Source: an uncultured Ignatzschineria sp.
GTDB taxonomy: Bacteria; Pseudomonadota; Gammaproteobacteria; Cardiobacteriales; Wohlfahrtiimonadaceae
DNA: 64,000 nucleotides
Direction: 5' to 3'
NCBI GenBank assembly: GCA_945639195.1
Contig: CALZEE010000001.1
Coordinates: forward strand, 186,001-250,000
Within the stretch, counting starts at the first letter, position 1, and every line of letters begins with the position of its first letter. The notes under the pieces were generated by a model, which ran no database searches, was not told where the DNA came from, and worked only from the letters and a program-made list of their open reading frames with translations. Shown one piece after another: positions 47,682-56,426 of the stretch. The position numbers and the translations under genes are program-made.

Positions 47682-49193
47682 TTATAAGAAGAGCTTAAAG
47701 GCAGGGTTATTATTCTCATCTTCAAAACTATATCCTAACTCATCGAGGAATGACTGGAATGAGCCATCTTCCATGCCTTCTTTAGGCACTTGCATGCCAA
47801 TTAAAACACGACCATAGTCGGAGCCATGATTGCGGTAATGGAAAAGACTAATGTTCCAACGACCGGCTAATGTTGAGAGGAATTCGAGTAATGCTCCCGG
47901 GCGCTCTGGGAATTCAAATCTAAAGAGACGCTCATCTGTGACATTGGCTTTTCCGCCCACCATATGACGAATATGGAGTTTTGCCATCTCATTTTCACTC
48001 AAATCTGTCACATCTAAATCATGTGATTGTAGGCGTTCTAAGATTTTAGCTTTTTCATCATCTCCTTGAGAGAGTTGTAAGCCCACAAATATAACGGCTT
48101 CTTTTTCATTTGCATAACGGTAATTGAACTCAGTAATACTGCGTTTACCAATAATGTTAATGAAATTTTGGAAGCTCCCCGGTGATTCAGGAATTTTGAC
48201 AGCAATTAAAGCCTCATTGCGTTCGCCTAATTCTGTGCGTTCCGCAACATGGCGTAGGCGGTCAAAGTTGATGTTAGCGCCACTCAAAATCCCTCCAATA
48301 TTTTTGAAGTTATGATCAGGGTTTTCATGAATGTATTTTTTAATGCCGGCAATACTGAGCGCACCAGATGGTTCACTAAGCGCTCTTGTATTATTGAAGA
48401 TATCCTTCATTGCAGCACAGAGCTCATCTGTAGATACCGTGATGATTTCATCCACATATTGTTGGCATAACTTAAAGGTCTCTTCACCGACCAGCTTGAC
48501 TGCTGTGCCATCTGCAAATGAACCCACTTGTGATAACTGGATGCGTTTTTGTTCTGTTAATGAGACTTTCATTGAGGCAGATTCTTCTGGCTCAACACCA
48601 ATGATTTTGCAGTTTGGTGCAATAAATTTTACATAAGCTGCAACGCCGGCAATGAGTCCGCCCCCACCGACAGGGATAAAGATCGCATCTAAGTCGGGTT
48701 TTTGTTCAAGCATCTCTTTACCGATCGTGCCTTGGCCAGCAATAACGGATAAATCATCAAATGGGTGCACAAAGCATTTACCCTCATCCTTAGAGAGTTG
48801 AAGTGCAAAGCTATTCGCATCATCAAAGGTATTTCCATGAAGAATAACGGTTGCTCCCATCTCTTTGCAGGCATTAACTTTTAAGGCAGGTGCAGAGATC
48901 GGCATGACAATCGTTGTATTAATTTTGAGATGCAAGCCACTCAGTGCAACCCCTTGGGCATGATTTCCGGCAGAGGCACAAACGACACCACGAGCACGCT
49001 CTTCTTCGCTTAATTGGAAAATCTTATTGAATGCGCCGCGTATCTTGAATGAGAAAATCGGTTGAAGATCTTCACGCTTAAGCCAAATATTACATTTTAA
49101 TTGGCGGCTTAATAGATAGAGGTAGTCTAGTTGCGTATTTTTAGCAACGTCATAGACGCGGGCAGATAAGATATCCCGGATTAGCGAATTCAT
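47682..49193 (-). CDS. ilvA: Threonine dehydratase (biosynthetic)
   Basis: PLP enzyme making 2-oxobutanoate from threonine, first step to isoleucine. 503 residues (E. coli IlvA 514). PLP lysine in FSFKIRGAFNKIF, phosphate loop VGGGGLIAG, SAGNHAQGVA substrate loop, and two C-terminal ACT-like domains (from about residue 325) that bind isoleucine as feedback inhibitor. Start ATG 49193 (MNSLIRDILSARVYDV) has AAAAGG 10 bases upstream; the frame stays open to 49271 but without conserved sequence. Not linked to other ilv genes here. Confidence 0.95.
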   Translation of the reverse strand: MNSLIRDILSARVYDVAKNTQLDYLYLLSRQLKCNIWLKREDLQPIFSFKIRGAFNKIFQLSEEERARGVVCASAGNHAQGVALSGLHLKINTTIVMPISAPALKVNACKEMGATVILHGNTFDDANSFALQLSKDEGKCFVHPFDDLSVIAGQGTIGKEMLEQKPDLDAIFIPVGGGGLIAGVAAYVKFIAPNCKIIGVEPEESASMKVSLTEQKRIQLSQVGSFADGTAVKLVGEETFKLCQQYVDEIITVSTDELCAAMKDIFNNTRALSEPSGALSIAGIKKYIHENPDHNFKNIGGILSGANINFDRLRHVAERTELGERNEALIAVKIPESPGSFQNFINIIGKRSITEFNYRYANEKEAVIFVGLQLSQGDDEKAKILERLQSHDLDVTDLSENEMAKLHIRHMVGGKANVTDERLFRFEFPERPGALLEFLSTLAGRWNISLFHYRNHGSDYGRVLIGMQVPKEGMEDGSFQSFLDELGYSFEDENNNPAFKLFL

Positions 49194-49335
49194 GATGTAT
49201 TGGCCTTTTAATAAAGAAAAATAATAACTCAGTAGAACAGAATGCCTTAGGCGAAAAGAGTTATCAAGCATTAGTTCGAGACAGTAGTGATACCGCCATC
49301 GTTCTTTTCATTGATTGACATCTTATGGCAAAAAC

Positions 49336-50226
49336 TTAATTTATCGCGGGCTCTTTGAGCTGATGATAGATGAAGCTGGAGATCTGTTTAAAATAATCGA
49401 TTTGCGACATTGATGAGAGATGTTCATGCTTGCTCGGGAGCTCAAGAATACGTGTTTTGCGATTCTCAGTGAGAGTATTATCTTGGTAAGTTTTCATTTT
49501 TTCATTGAAGTGGGTAATGAAATGATCATTGCCAATAATCGCTGAGATTGATCGATTGTTGATGTTATAGGATTCGATGAGTGCACTTAAATGACTTGAA
49601 GAGACAGGAATCAAGATGATTTTTTCAAAGTGGAGAATCTCAACGGCATTAAAAAGTTTAGTCAATGAAGGAAGTAAGGTTGATCCGTAAGGAATCGCCT
49701 CATCAATGAAGATGTGTTTGGTAAAGAAAGGGCGAATCATTGTGGGAATAAATGTCCAGTATTGAAAGGGAGTTGTCCGAATTTTTGTCGCTGATACAGG
49801 AAAGTCATCGCGAGGAGGATCGACAAGGCGCACGGGGATATTGAAGTGGACTTCATAAAAGTCCTTGTCTTGGGGCTCGCTACTGAAAATAATCGAAGGA
49901 TCGATCTCTTTTTGTAAAAGAGTCTCTTTTAGGCGGTGACTCCATGCTTCCCAGCCATTAGGGTAGCTCGGAATACCATCTTCGTTGAAATCATGAATAT
50001 GAATGCCGGGAATATCAGCTAATGCAAGTTCTACCCACTGGACACGATCTTTGTTTGAAGGGGGTTTGGTAAATGCGCTTTCTTGGAAGAGTTGATAATC
50101 TCGTTTTGTTTCGCTACAGACAAATATGTGAAGCGTCTCAACAGAGAGTTTTGCTGAGAGAATCATATTGAGATGACCTTGATGTAAGGGGTAGAATTTC
50201 CCGACAATAAGTCCGACTTTTTGCAT
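49336..50226 (-). CDS. NadR-like NMN adenylyltransferase with a degenerate kinase domain
   Basis: 296 residues, closest to Haemophilus-type NadR. Nucleotidyltransferase motif GLIVGKFYPLHQGH, then EDGIPSYPNGWEAWS, FSSEPQDKDFYE and VSATKIRTTPFQYW are all conserved, so NMN adenylylation to NAD is likely. The region after FIPTMIRPFFTKH, where NadR has the Walker A GGESSGKS of ribosylnicotinamide kinase, reads EAIPYGSTLL and lacks the lysine. The remainder is shorter than a normal kinase domain. There is no N-terminal helix-turn-helix. ATG 50226 has no clear ribosome site; an in-frame GTG lies at 50244. Confidence 0.75.
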   Translation of the reverse strand: MQKVGLIVGKFYPLHQGHLNMILSAKLSVETLHIFVCSETKRDYQLFQESAFTKPPSNKDRVQWVELALADIPGIHIHDFNEDGIPSYPNGWEAWSHRLKETLLQKEIDPSIIFSSEPQDKDFYEVHFNIPVRLVDPPRDDFPVSATKIRTTPFQYWTFIPTMIRPFFTKHIFIDEAIPYGSTLLPSLTKLFNAVEILHFEKIILIPVSSSHLSALIESYNINNRSISAIIGNDHFITHFNEKMKTYQDNTLTENRKTRILELPSKHEHLSSMSQIDYFKQISSFIYHQLKEPAIN

Positions 50227-50288
50227 ATATTTTATTTTAACCACAATGATTTACTAAAAATGACGAAAGCGCTTTAATATATTACTCA

Positions 50289-50309
50289 TGCTATAATATT
50301 GAGCAATAT
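50289..50309 (+). promoter_or_regulatory. Extended -10 promoter with overlapping palindrome upstream of cls
   Basis: TGCTATAAT (50289-50297), a perfect extended -10. The palindrome ATATTG-AG-CAATAT (50296-50309) overlaps its end and the transcription start, the right place for a repressor. The regulator is unknown. Confidence 0.5.
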
Positions 50310-50336
50310 ATTCTACCGCTAAAAGAAAGATAAACA

Positions 50337-51821
50337 ATGATTACATCAATACTTACAGGAAGTTTTCTCTGGACAGGAAGTATATTGGCCTTGGTCGTCT
50401 ATTTCCTTTTTATCCTTGCTGTCTGCGTACAGATCATCATGAATACCACGAGTGTGAGTAAGACATTAGGGTATCTTGTTCTTATTGTATTCCTGCCTCT
50501 TTTTGGGGTCATTTTATATATGTCCTTAGGCGTTAATTACCGCAATAAAGTGATGTACGATAAAAAGTTGGAGTATAACGGCGATCTCAAAGAGGAAATT
50601 TACGAGTATACAAAGCATATTGAGCAAGATCCTGCTGCTATTGATAATCCTGTAATTGAGCAATTTAAACGCCTTGCACACTCTGTTTCAACAGAAGATG
50701 TACATTGGATGAGCCTTAATAATGATGTGAAGTTGCTGAAAAATGGGGAGAATAAATTCCCAGAAGTTCTTAAGGCGATTGCGGCTGCAAAAGAGACAAT
50801 CCATATTGAATATTACATTGTTCGTAATGATGTAATTGGTAATCAAATTAAAGATTTGCTTATTCAGAAAGCGAAAGAGGGCGTTAAAATCCGCTTTATT
50901 TTTGATGATTTTGGGAGTAAAAAAATTCGTAAGGAGTTTGCCCAAGAGATGCGCGATGCTGGTATTGAAGTGTTTGCATTTAGAAAATTACTCTTTATCT
51001 TCTGGGCAAACCGTGTCAATTATCGAAATCACCGTAAAATTATTGTGATTGATGGACGCGTTGGTTTTGTGGGGGGGATTAATATAGGGGATGATTATAT
51101 TAATACGCCTGGAAGTGGCAAACCGATCTTGCGGGATATGCATGTGCGTTTAGAAGGCTATAGCTGTTATGCTCTGCAACATATCTTTTTATCTGATTGG
51201 AACTTCTGTGCTAAGCAAAAAGTTGAGCCGAATGCGGCACTATTCCCTGTAGATCTTCGAGAAGATAAAGGGACAACCGCTGTTCAGATAGTCGCAAGTG
51301 GCCCTGACTCAGAAGAACCATTTATTATGAACTCGATTTTGCAGGCGATTGCACTTGCAGAAAAAGAGGTTTTAATTACAACGCCTTATTTTATTCCGAC
51401 TGAGCAGATTTTAACGATGCTTAAAATTGCCGCGAGAAGTCAGGTAAAAATTAAACTATTAGTTCCAGAAAGAACCAACTCATGGTTAGTAAGAATGGCA
51501 AGTCGGGCACTTTATTTGGATCTGTTAAAAGCGGGTGTTGAAATTTATCACTATCAGAAAGGCTTTATTCACGCAAAGACGAGTGTTTATGACCGAAGCT
51601 TATCCATGATAGGAACCGCAAATATGGATATTCGTAGTTTTGATCTCAACTTTGAGGTGAACTCTATTGTGTACGACCGAGATTTCTCAGAAAAAATGAC
51701 GGCACAGTTTTATGATGATCTTGAAAATGCAGTTCCTGTTACGTTAGAAGAGTGGGAAAAACGCCCAAAATACAAGATTTTTGCGGATAAATTTGTCTAT
51801 TTAGCATCTTCATTACTTTAG
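50337..51821 (+). CDS. cls: Cardiolipin synthase (ClsA type)
   Basis: Phospholipase D superfamily membrane enzyme that makes cardiolipin from phosphatidylglycerol. 494 residues. Two N-terminal membrane helices (about residues 10-60), then two HKD motifs: NHRKIIVIDGRVGFVGGINIGDDY and HAKTSVYDRSLSMIGTANMD. Length and the two N-terminal helices fit ClsA rather than ClsB or ClsC. Regulated by the promoter at 50289; ended by a bidirectional terminator. Fits with pgpA and the pgpB-like gene nearby in phospholipid metabolism. Confidence 0.94.
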   Translation: MITSILTGSFLWTGSILALVVYFLFILAVCVQIIMNTTSVSKTLGYLVLIVFLPLFGVILYMSLGVNYRNKVMYDKKLEYNGDLKEEIYEYTKHIEQDPAAIDNPVIEQFKRLAHSVSTEDVHWMSLNNDVKLLKNGENKFPEVLKAIAAAKETIHIEYYIVRNDVIGNQIKDLLIQKAKEGVKIRFIFDDFGSKKIRKEFAQEMRDAGIEVFAFRKLLFIFWANRVNYRNHRKIIVIDGRVGFVGGINIGDDYINTPGSGKPILRDMHVRLEGYSCYALQHIFLSDWNFCAKQKVEPNAALFPVDLREDKGTTAVQIVASGPDSEEPFIMNSILQAIALAEKEVLITTPYFIPTEQILTMLKIAARSQVKIKLLVPERTNSWLVRMASRALYLDLLKAGVEIYHYQKGFIHAKTSVYDRSLSMIGTANMDIRSFDLNFEVNSIVYDRDFSEKMTAQFYDDLENAVPVTLEEWEKRPKYKIFADKFVYLASSLL

Positions 51822-51857
51822 TAGTGTATCGCCAGAGATCTATTTTTGAGTAGAGAT

Positions 51858-51893
51858 AAAAAAGCGCATTCTTAAAAAGGATGCGCTTTTTTT
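51858..51893. terminator. Bidirectional terminator after cls
   Basis: AAAAAAGCGCAT (51858-51869) pairs perfectly with 51881-51892, 11-base loop. T tract on both strands, so it also ends the converging MCE-Nudix operon. Confidence 0.88.
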
Positions 51894-51913
51894 ACAATGA
51901 GAAATAACAATTT

Positions 51914-52783
51914 TTAAGATGTTATTCCGAGTTTTTGTTGAAGATAATGATGCTCTTTTTCTGAAAAATTGGTGAGCTGATGACGAAGCAAAAAGTGGAG
52001 GGTGACTAAGCCACTATTAGGTTTAAATTTTTCACCATCGAGGAGGGCTGCTGCTATTTCTTTGGGAGAAAGACGATAGAAATTCTCCACTTCACCATCA
52101 TTAATACTTGGTGAGAACTCAGCTGGAAGGGGGAGATCAAAGACAAAGATGCATTCATTACGAATCGTTTTATTAAATTCTGCGAGATAATTGAAAGGTG
52201 CTGAAAATTGTAAAGCGCTTGTTAAAGATGCCGGGATATTCGCCTCTTCCATCGCTTCTCTTTGTGCGCTCTCAAATGGCTTCTCCCCAAAGCTTAACCC
52301 TCCCGCTGCTAAATTATCGAGTTTATGGGGCTCAATCATTTTTAGCTTAGAGCGTTTCGCAATCCAAATATGTTCAATAGCTTGCCCTAATGGGGGCTGT
52401 TCATAGCCATTGATATGTACGCCAAATACCCTAAAACCGAGTAGGGGCGCAACACCTCGCTCAATGGTAAAGAGCGGATCTTTGAGATCCGATTGTGGAG
52501 GATAAATCCCATAAGCTTCATTGCGCCAATTATTCACAATTCCATTTTTCAGAAGACTTTGGGAGAAACTAGCGAGGATTGCTACACGCTCGTTAAAAGA
52601 AGCTTCAACAAAATGTTTTGAAAATCGGAGCTGATCACCGTCTTTTAGAAATATATCTGGAAACGCAAGAACGATGTCGAGGTTGTCTCGATGAACCCAG
52701 CCAATGACATAGGTATCAAAAGAGAGCGGCACATAGGCTTGAAAGTCTGGTTTTGGCAGATATTTAAAGAGATTAGTCAGCAT
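51914..52783 (-). CDS. Nudix hydrolase with N-terminal DUF4743-type domain
   Basis: 289 residues. The Nudix box is complete, GGLSFGEKPFESAQREAMEEANI (GX5EX7REUXEE), at about residues 160-182. The preceding region (YVIGWVHRDN, ERGVAPLLGFRVFGVHINGY) resembles the DUF4743 domain of Nudix proteins related to plant/yeast thiamin-damage Nudix enzymes. The substrate is unknown. The start ATG 52783 is ten bases after the lipoprotein stop with no ribosome site, so it probably depends on coupling to that gene. Its link with lipid transport is only positional. Confidence 0.8.
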   Translation of the reverse strand: MLTNLFKYLPKPDFQAYVPLSFDTYVIGWVHRDNLDIVLAFPDIFLKDGDQLRFSKHFVEASFNERVAILASFSQSLLKNGIVNNWRNEAYGIYPPQSDLKDPLFTIERGVAPLLGFRVFGVHINGYEQPPLGQAIEHIWIAKRSKLKMIEPHKLDNLAAGGLSFGEKPFESAQREAMEEANIPASLTSALQFSAPFNYLAEFNKTIRNECIFVFDLPLPAEFSPSINDGEVENFYRLSPKEIAAALLDGEKFKPNSGLVTLHFLLRHQLTNFSEKEHHYLQQKLGITS

Positions 52784-52793
52784 TATCGATAAA

Positions 52794-53396
52794 TTAGCGT
52801 TGATTACGAAGTGTTTGAGAGAGATCTTGAGCAAGCTGTGATGAGATTTGGTTGAGTGCTTTGTTATAAGCTTCAACGCCTCCCTCGGCATTATAATGCG
52901 GGCTTTTCTCTTCTTTGTAATAATTGAAGGTACGGGCAATCTTGTTATTACTATTGTTGATTAAACGAGCCTGTACTTTTAAGACAATATGGCTATCAAC
53001 ATCCGAAGGGAAGTATTGACGCATCTCTAAGATCGTCAGATCTAAGCGATAAGCAGCAGTAACGCTATTGGGTGCCATAACGACATATTGGAAGAGATTT
53101 CGCGCCTCTAGATCTTGTGTAATTGCGGCTTGTAGCATTTGTGCCGGGGGAGCAACCCACTCACTCGTGACAAAGCTCGCAATCTCATTTGTGTTGCGAC
53201 TATAGAGCATGTCGGTAGAGAGTCTACCAATTGATCTTACTTCAGAGATCATCACGGAAGGAAGATTCCCGGCATTCACATTGATCGCCGTTGTATCTGT
53301 CGAAAGAATATAACTTTTCTTAGCTGGCGTAGATGCGCAGCCCGCAATAATAAGCGGAAGAACAAGGATCAGGGCAAATTTTTTAAATCGAATCAT
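52794..53396 (-). CDS. ABC transport auxiliary lipoprotein (PqiC-like)
   Basis: 200 residues. Signal peptide with lipobox LIIAGC, followed by ASTPAKKSYILSTD. The ABC-transport auxiliary (PqiC-like) fold is shown by VMISEVRSIGRLSTDMLYSRNTNEIASFVTSEWVAPPAQMLQ. Such lipoproteins partner MCE proteins at the outer membrane. ATG 53396 has AAGGAG 10 bases upstream. Preceded by a hairpin-containing gap after the MCE gene. Confidence 0.85.
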   Translation of the reverse strand: MIRFKKFALILVLPLIIAGCASTPAKKSYILSTDTTAINVNAGNLPSVMISEVRSIGRLSTDMLYSRNTNEIASFVTSEWVAPPAQMLQAAITQDLEARNLFQYVVMAPNSVTAAYRLDLTILEMRQYFPSDVDSHIVLKVQARLINNSNNKIARTFNYYKEEKSPHYNAEGGVEAYNKALNQISSQLAQDLSQTLRNQR

Positions 53397-53432
53397 GCTA
53401 CGAATTCTCCTTAGAGATAAGCTTGCGATAGA

Positions 53433-53458
53433 TCCCAAGGCCCGATTGGGGCTTGGGA
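53433..53458 (-). other. Intercistronic hairpin in the MCE operon
   Basis: TCCCAAG (53433-53439) and CTTGGGA (53452-53458) plus an inner CCC/GGG around a 4-base loop. No T tract on the minus strand, so it is likely an mRNA stability or processing element between the MCE gene and the lipoprotein gene. Confidence 0.5.
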
Positions 53459-53533
53459 ATTAGTGGTAATCGCATCTACTTATAAATAGTTTGAGGATAA
53501 AGTAAAGGGTGACAATGAGGTTGGCAGAAGAAT

Positions 53534-54457
53534 TTACTCTCCTGGGCCTCGCTGTTGTTTAGGTTTACCTAAAATAATAGAATTGGGTTTTGCTTCAAGC
53601 TCTTGCATTAAGAGCGAGAAATTATAGAGCGCATTTTCAAGCGTAGGAAAGATATTTTGTAAGCTGCCATTCGCTTCTTGACCAAGGCTACCCCAGGTAT
53701 CGAGTGTTGATTTCGCTGAATCAAGCGTACTATTTGCTTTGGTTGTCATCGCTTCGAGTCTTTGAGTTGAACCCTGAACGTGTTCTGCAAAGAGGTATAA
53801 GGCATTCGCAGCGTCAACGATCTTCGGTTCAATGCTCTCAATAACACCACTTGATTTCTCTGTAAGAGTATTAATTTTTTGACTAACGGTTGCAAGTTCA
53901 GCTGTGAACTCATTGGTATTGCTTAAAATATTGCTCAAGTTATCAATATTCTGAGTCGTAAGGATCGATCCCATTTTTTTCGAAAGCTCACCTAGAGAAT
54001 GTGTGATATTTTCGAGTGCTTCATCTAAACGTCGAGAGAGTGATGGGCCATTTGGAATAACGGGAATGGGATCTGCTGCAGTTGGAAGAAGGTCTTCAGA
54101 GCCAGGCGTTCCACCTGTTAAGCTTACGTTAACAAGTCCGGTAATGCCTCGGCTCATAAGAACTGCTTGAGTATCTTTTTTGATGGGTGTACCCACATCA
54201 ATATTTAAAGAAATGATTACATAACGTGGATCTTGGTGATTGAGTTCAATCGCTTCCACTTTCCCTACATTCACTCCGCGATAGTCGATCGGAGAGTTAA
54301 TGGACAAGCCTGATACAGATTCACTCGTGATGACGTGATATTCAATCGTATTGACCTTTTCAAAACCATTCGTAAGCCAAATAATAAGCGCGATTAAACA
54401 GGCGATAAAGCCCAAAACAAAAACGCCGACAATAGTGTAATTAAATTTGTGTTCCAT
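53534..54457 (-). CDS. MlaD-family MCE substrate-binding protein
   Basis: 307 residues. One N-terminal membrane anchor (residues about 9-30), then a single MCE domain (residues about 40-120) with SVSGLSINSPIDYRGVNVGKVEAIEL and VLMSRGITGLVNVSLTGG. A long amphipathic helix region follows (about 135-270), typical of PqiB/LetB/MlaD-like tunnels. Moves phospholipids between inner and outer membranes. Its start overlaps the end of the ATPase gene by 17 bases. Confidence 0.9.
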   Translation of the reverse strand: MEHKFNYTIVGVFVLGFIACLIALIIWLTNGFEKVNTIEYHVITSESVSGLSINSPIDYRGVNVGKVEAIELNHQDPRYVIISLNIDVGTPIKKDTQAVLMSRGITGLVNVSLTGGTPGSEDLLPTAADPIPVIPNGPSLSRRLDEALENITHSLGELSKKMGSILTTQNIDNLSNILSNTNEFTAELATVSQKINTLTEKSSGVIESIEPKIVDAANALYLFAEHVQGSTQRLEAMTTKANSTLDSAKSTLDTWGSLGQEANGSLQNIFPTLENALYNFSLLMQELEAKPNSIILGKPKQQRGPGE

Positions 54458-55259
54458 ATACCTCTCCCACTGCGCGTCCTCTTGGACCTTGGAAGTAATG
54501 TTGAATTAAAGGGTTTTTATTGTTCACAAGATCTTGAATAGGTTCGTAAGCAAGAAGGGTTTTATCGCCTAAAAACGCCACTTTATCTGTGATTGCCCAA
54601 ATTGAATCGAGGTCATGTGTCACCATGACGATCGTAAGGTTTAAAGATTCTTTGAGTTGTTTCATGAGTTGATCAAACTCACTTGCCGCAACAGGATCTA
54701 GACCTGCTGTTGGTTCATCTAAAAAGAGAAGCTCTGGATCGAGCGCCAATGCGCGTGCTAAACTTGCGCGTTTGACCATTCCTCCCGAGAGATCTTTGGG
54801 GAGTAGGCTTGCAGCTTGTGGCTTAAGCCCTGAGAGCGTTAATTTAAGCATCGCCACTTCTTCACGATCTTTACGGTTAAGCTTCGTATGTTCCTGAAGC
54901 GGAACCATGATATTTTCTAATACTGTGAGGGAGCTAAAAAGTGCTCCTCCTTGGAATAGCATACCGAAAGTTTGGCGTAGCTTCTGTTCCTTTCTAGGAG
55001 AAGCCCCCCAAACAGGCTCATTAAAGAGATAGACCTGCCCTTTTGTGGGGCGTTGTAACATGATGATCGAGCGAAGCAGGGTTGTTTTACCTGAGCCGGA
55101 TCCTCCGACAAGGGCAACAAGTTCTCCTCTTTTGACGGTCATGTTAAGGTCTTCGTGAACAGAATGGGTTCCGAAGCTATTATAGACATGTTCAATTCGA
55201 ATCACATCGTCATTACTGACAATTTGTGAGGGAGGAAGTTGAATTTTTGGTTCTTGCAT
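54441..55259 (-). CDS. MlaF-family ABC transporter ATPase
   Basis: 272 residues. Walker A GGSGSGKTTLLRSI, signature LSGGMVKRASLARALA, Walker B LLFLDEPTAGLDP, followed by VMVTHDLDSIWAI. The SGGM signature is typical of MlaF-type ATPases of MCE systems. It energises the MlaE-like permease upstream and the MCE protein downstream. Confidence 0.92.
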   Translation of the reverse strand: MQEPKIQLPPSQIVSNDDVIRIEHVYNSFGTHSVHEDLNMTVKRGELVALVGGSGSGKTTLLRSIIMLQRPTKGQVYLFNEPVWGASPRKEQKLRQTFGMLFQGGALFSSLTVLENIMVPLQEHTKLNRKDREEVAMLKLTLSGLKPQAASLLPKDLSGGMVKRASLARALALDPELLFLDEPTAGLDPVAASEFDQLMKQLKESLNLTIVMVTHDLDSIWAITDKVAFLGDKTLLAYEPIQDLVNNKNPLIQHYFQGPRGRAVGEVYGTQI

Positions 55260-55272
55260 GATTTCCTCCTAT

Positions 55273-56376
55273 TTATAAACCAACGTTGCGCATTAATATA
55301 GAGAAGAGCGCTACGATGATAATTACTAAGAATATAGATTGTACAACAGCTTTCGTTGTCTGCTGACCAACACTATCTGCTCCGCCTGTCACTTGGAAGC
55401 CTTGATAGCAACCCACTAATGTAATCACAATGGCAAAGACAGGGGCTTGTACTAAACCTACAAGAAGCGACCGCCATGTTACGGCATCGGGAATTGCCGA
55501 GATAAACTCTCCAAAAGAGATATCTAGGTAGAAGTATGCCAGCACCATGCTCCCAAAGATCGACATCATATCTGCAAAGAGGGTCAATAACGGAAGCGAT
55601 ACTGCTAATGCATACATTTTGGGAAGAACTAACTGATCGTAACGATTAATACCGATCGTTTCGAGGGCATCAACCTCTTCATTCACGACCATTGTGCCTA
55701 TTTGCGCGGCATAGGCGGCGCCTGTTCGTCCGGCAATAATAATGGCGGTCAGGAGCGGGCCAAGTACGCGAAGAACGGCTACGGCTGAGAAGTCTACGAT
55801 ATAGATACTTGCCCCAAACATTTGGAGAAGATTACCTGCTTGATAGGAGATCACGGCGCCAATTAAGAAATTCAGTAAGCCAATGATGGGTAATGCCCCC
55901 ACTCCGGCAGATTGAATATTTGCCCAGAAAGCACTCCAACGGATAGTCCATGGCGTAAAGGCTTTGCGGATCGCAATCTCTGTTACTTCACCAATAAATT
56001 CGAGGAATTGCTGCATTTCTCGCGCAGCAGAGAAGACGAATTTTCCTGTTTTTGTAATGAAGGATGTTTTTGCGACGGGTGCACTTTTTTGAACGCCGGC
56101 ATCATCAATGCGTGACTTGATAAATAGATAGAGATCAATCTGTTTTTTATCAAAATTTTGATAATCAATTTTGCAGTTCGCAGGTAGAGCGCTTAAAGCA
56201 ACATAGAGCTCTTGGCAACCTATGGTATCGAGCTTACTCATTTTGGCGCCATCTACAATAATCTCACTGACATCGCTAGGCGCCTTAAATTGATTGGCGG
56301 CCGCTTCAATGAGATGAAGATTGGAAAGCGTCCATTCTCCATCAATATATATTGTGTTTTTATCAATCGTTATCAT
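55273..56376 (-). CDS. MlaE-family permease with N-terminal STAS domain
   Basis: 367 residues. Residues about 1-95 form a STAS domain (IIVDGAKMSKLDTIGCQELY), the function of MlaB in E. coli, fused to the permease. The permease has LNFLIGAVISYQAGNLLQMFGASIYIVD, GPLLTAIIIAGRTGAAYAAQIGTMVVNEEVDALETIGI (coupling motif) and five to six membrane helices. First gene of the operon permease-ATPase-MCE-lipoprotein-Nudix. The fusion replaces a separate mlaB, and no mlaC is present here. Confidence 0.92.
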   Translation of the reverse strand: MITIDKNTIYIDGEWTLSNLHLIEAAANQFKAPSDVSEIIVDGAKMSKLDTIGCQELYVALSALPANCKIDYQNFDKKQIDLYLFIKSRIDDAGVQKSAPVAKTSFITKTGKFVFSAAREMQQFLEFIGEVTEIAIRKAFTPWTIRWSAFWANIQSAGVGALPIIGLLNFLIGAVISYQAGNLLQMFGASIYIVDFSAVAVLRVLGPLLTAIIIAGRTGAAYAAQIGTMVVNEEVDALETIGINRYDQLVLPKMYALAVSLPLLTLFADMMSIFGSMVLAYFYLDISFGEFISAIPDAVTWRSLLVGLVQAPVFAIVITLVGCYQGFQVTGGADSVGQQTTKAVVQSIFLVIIIVALFSILMRNVGL

Positions 56377-56426
56377 GATTTCTTGCGCTCATAAAATTCA
56401 AAGGTAACAAGTTAATTGTTACGAAA

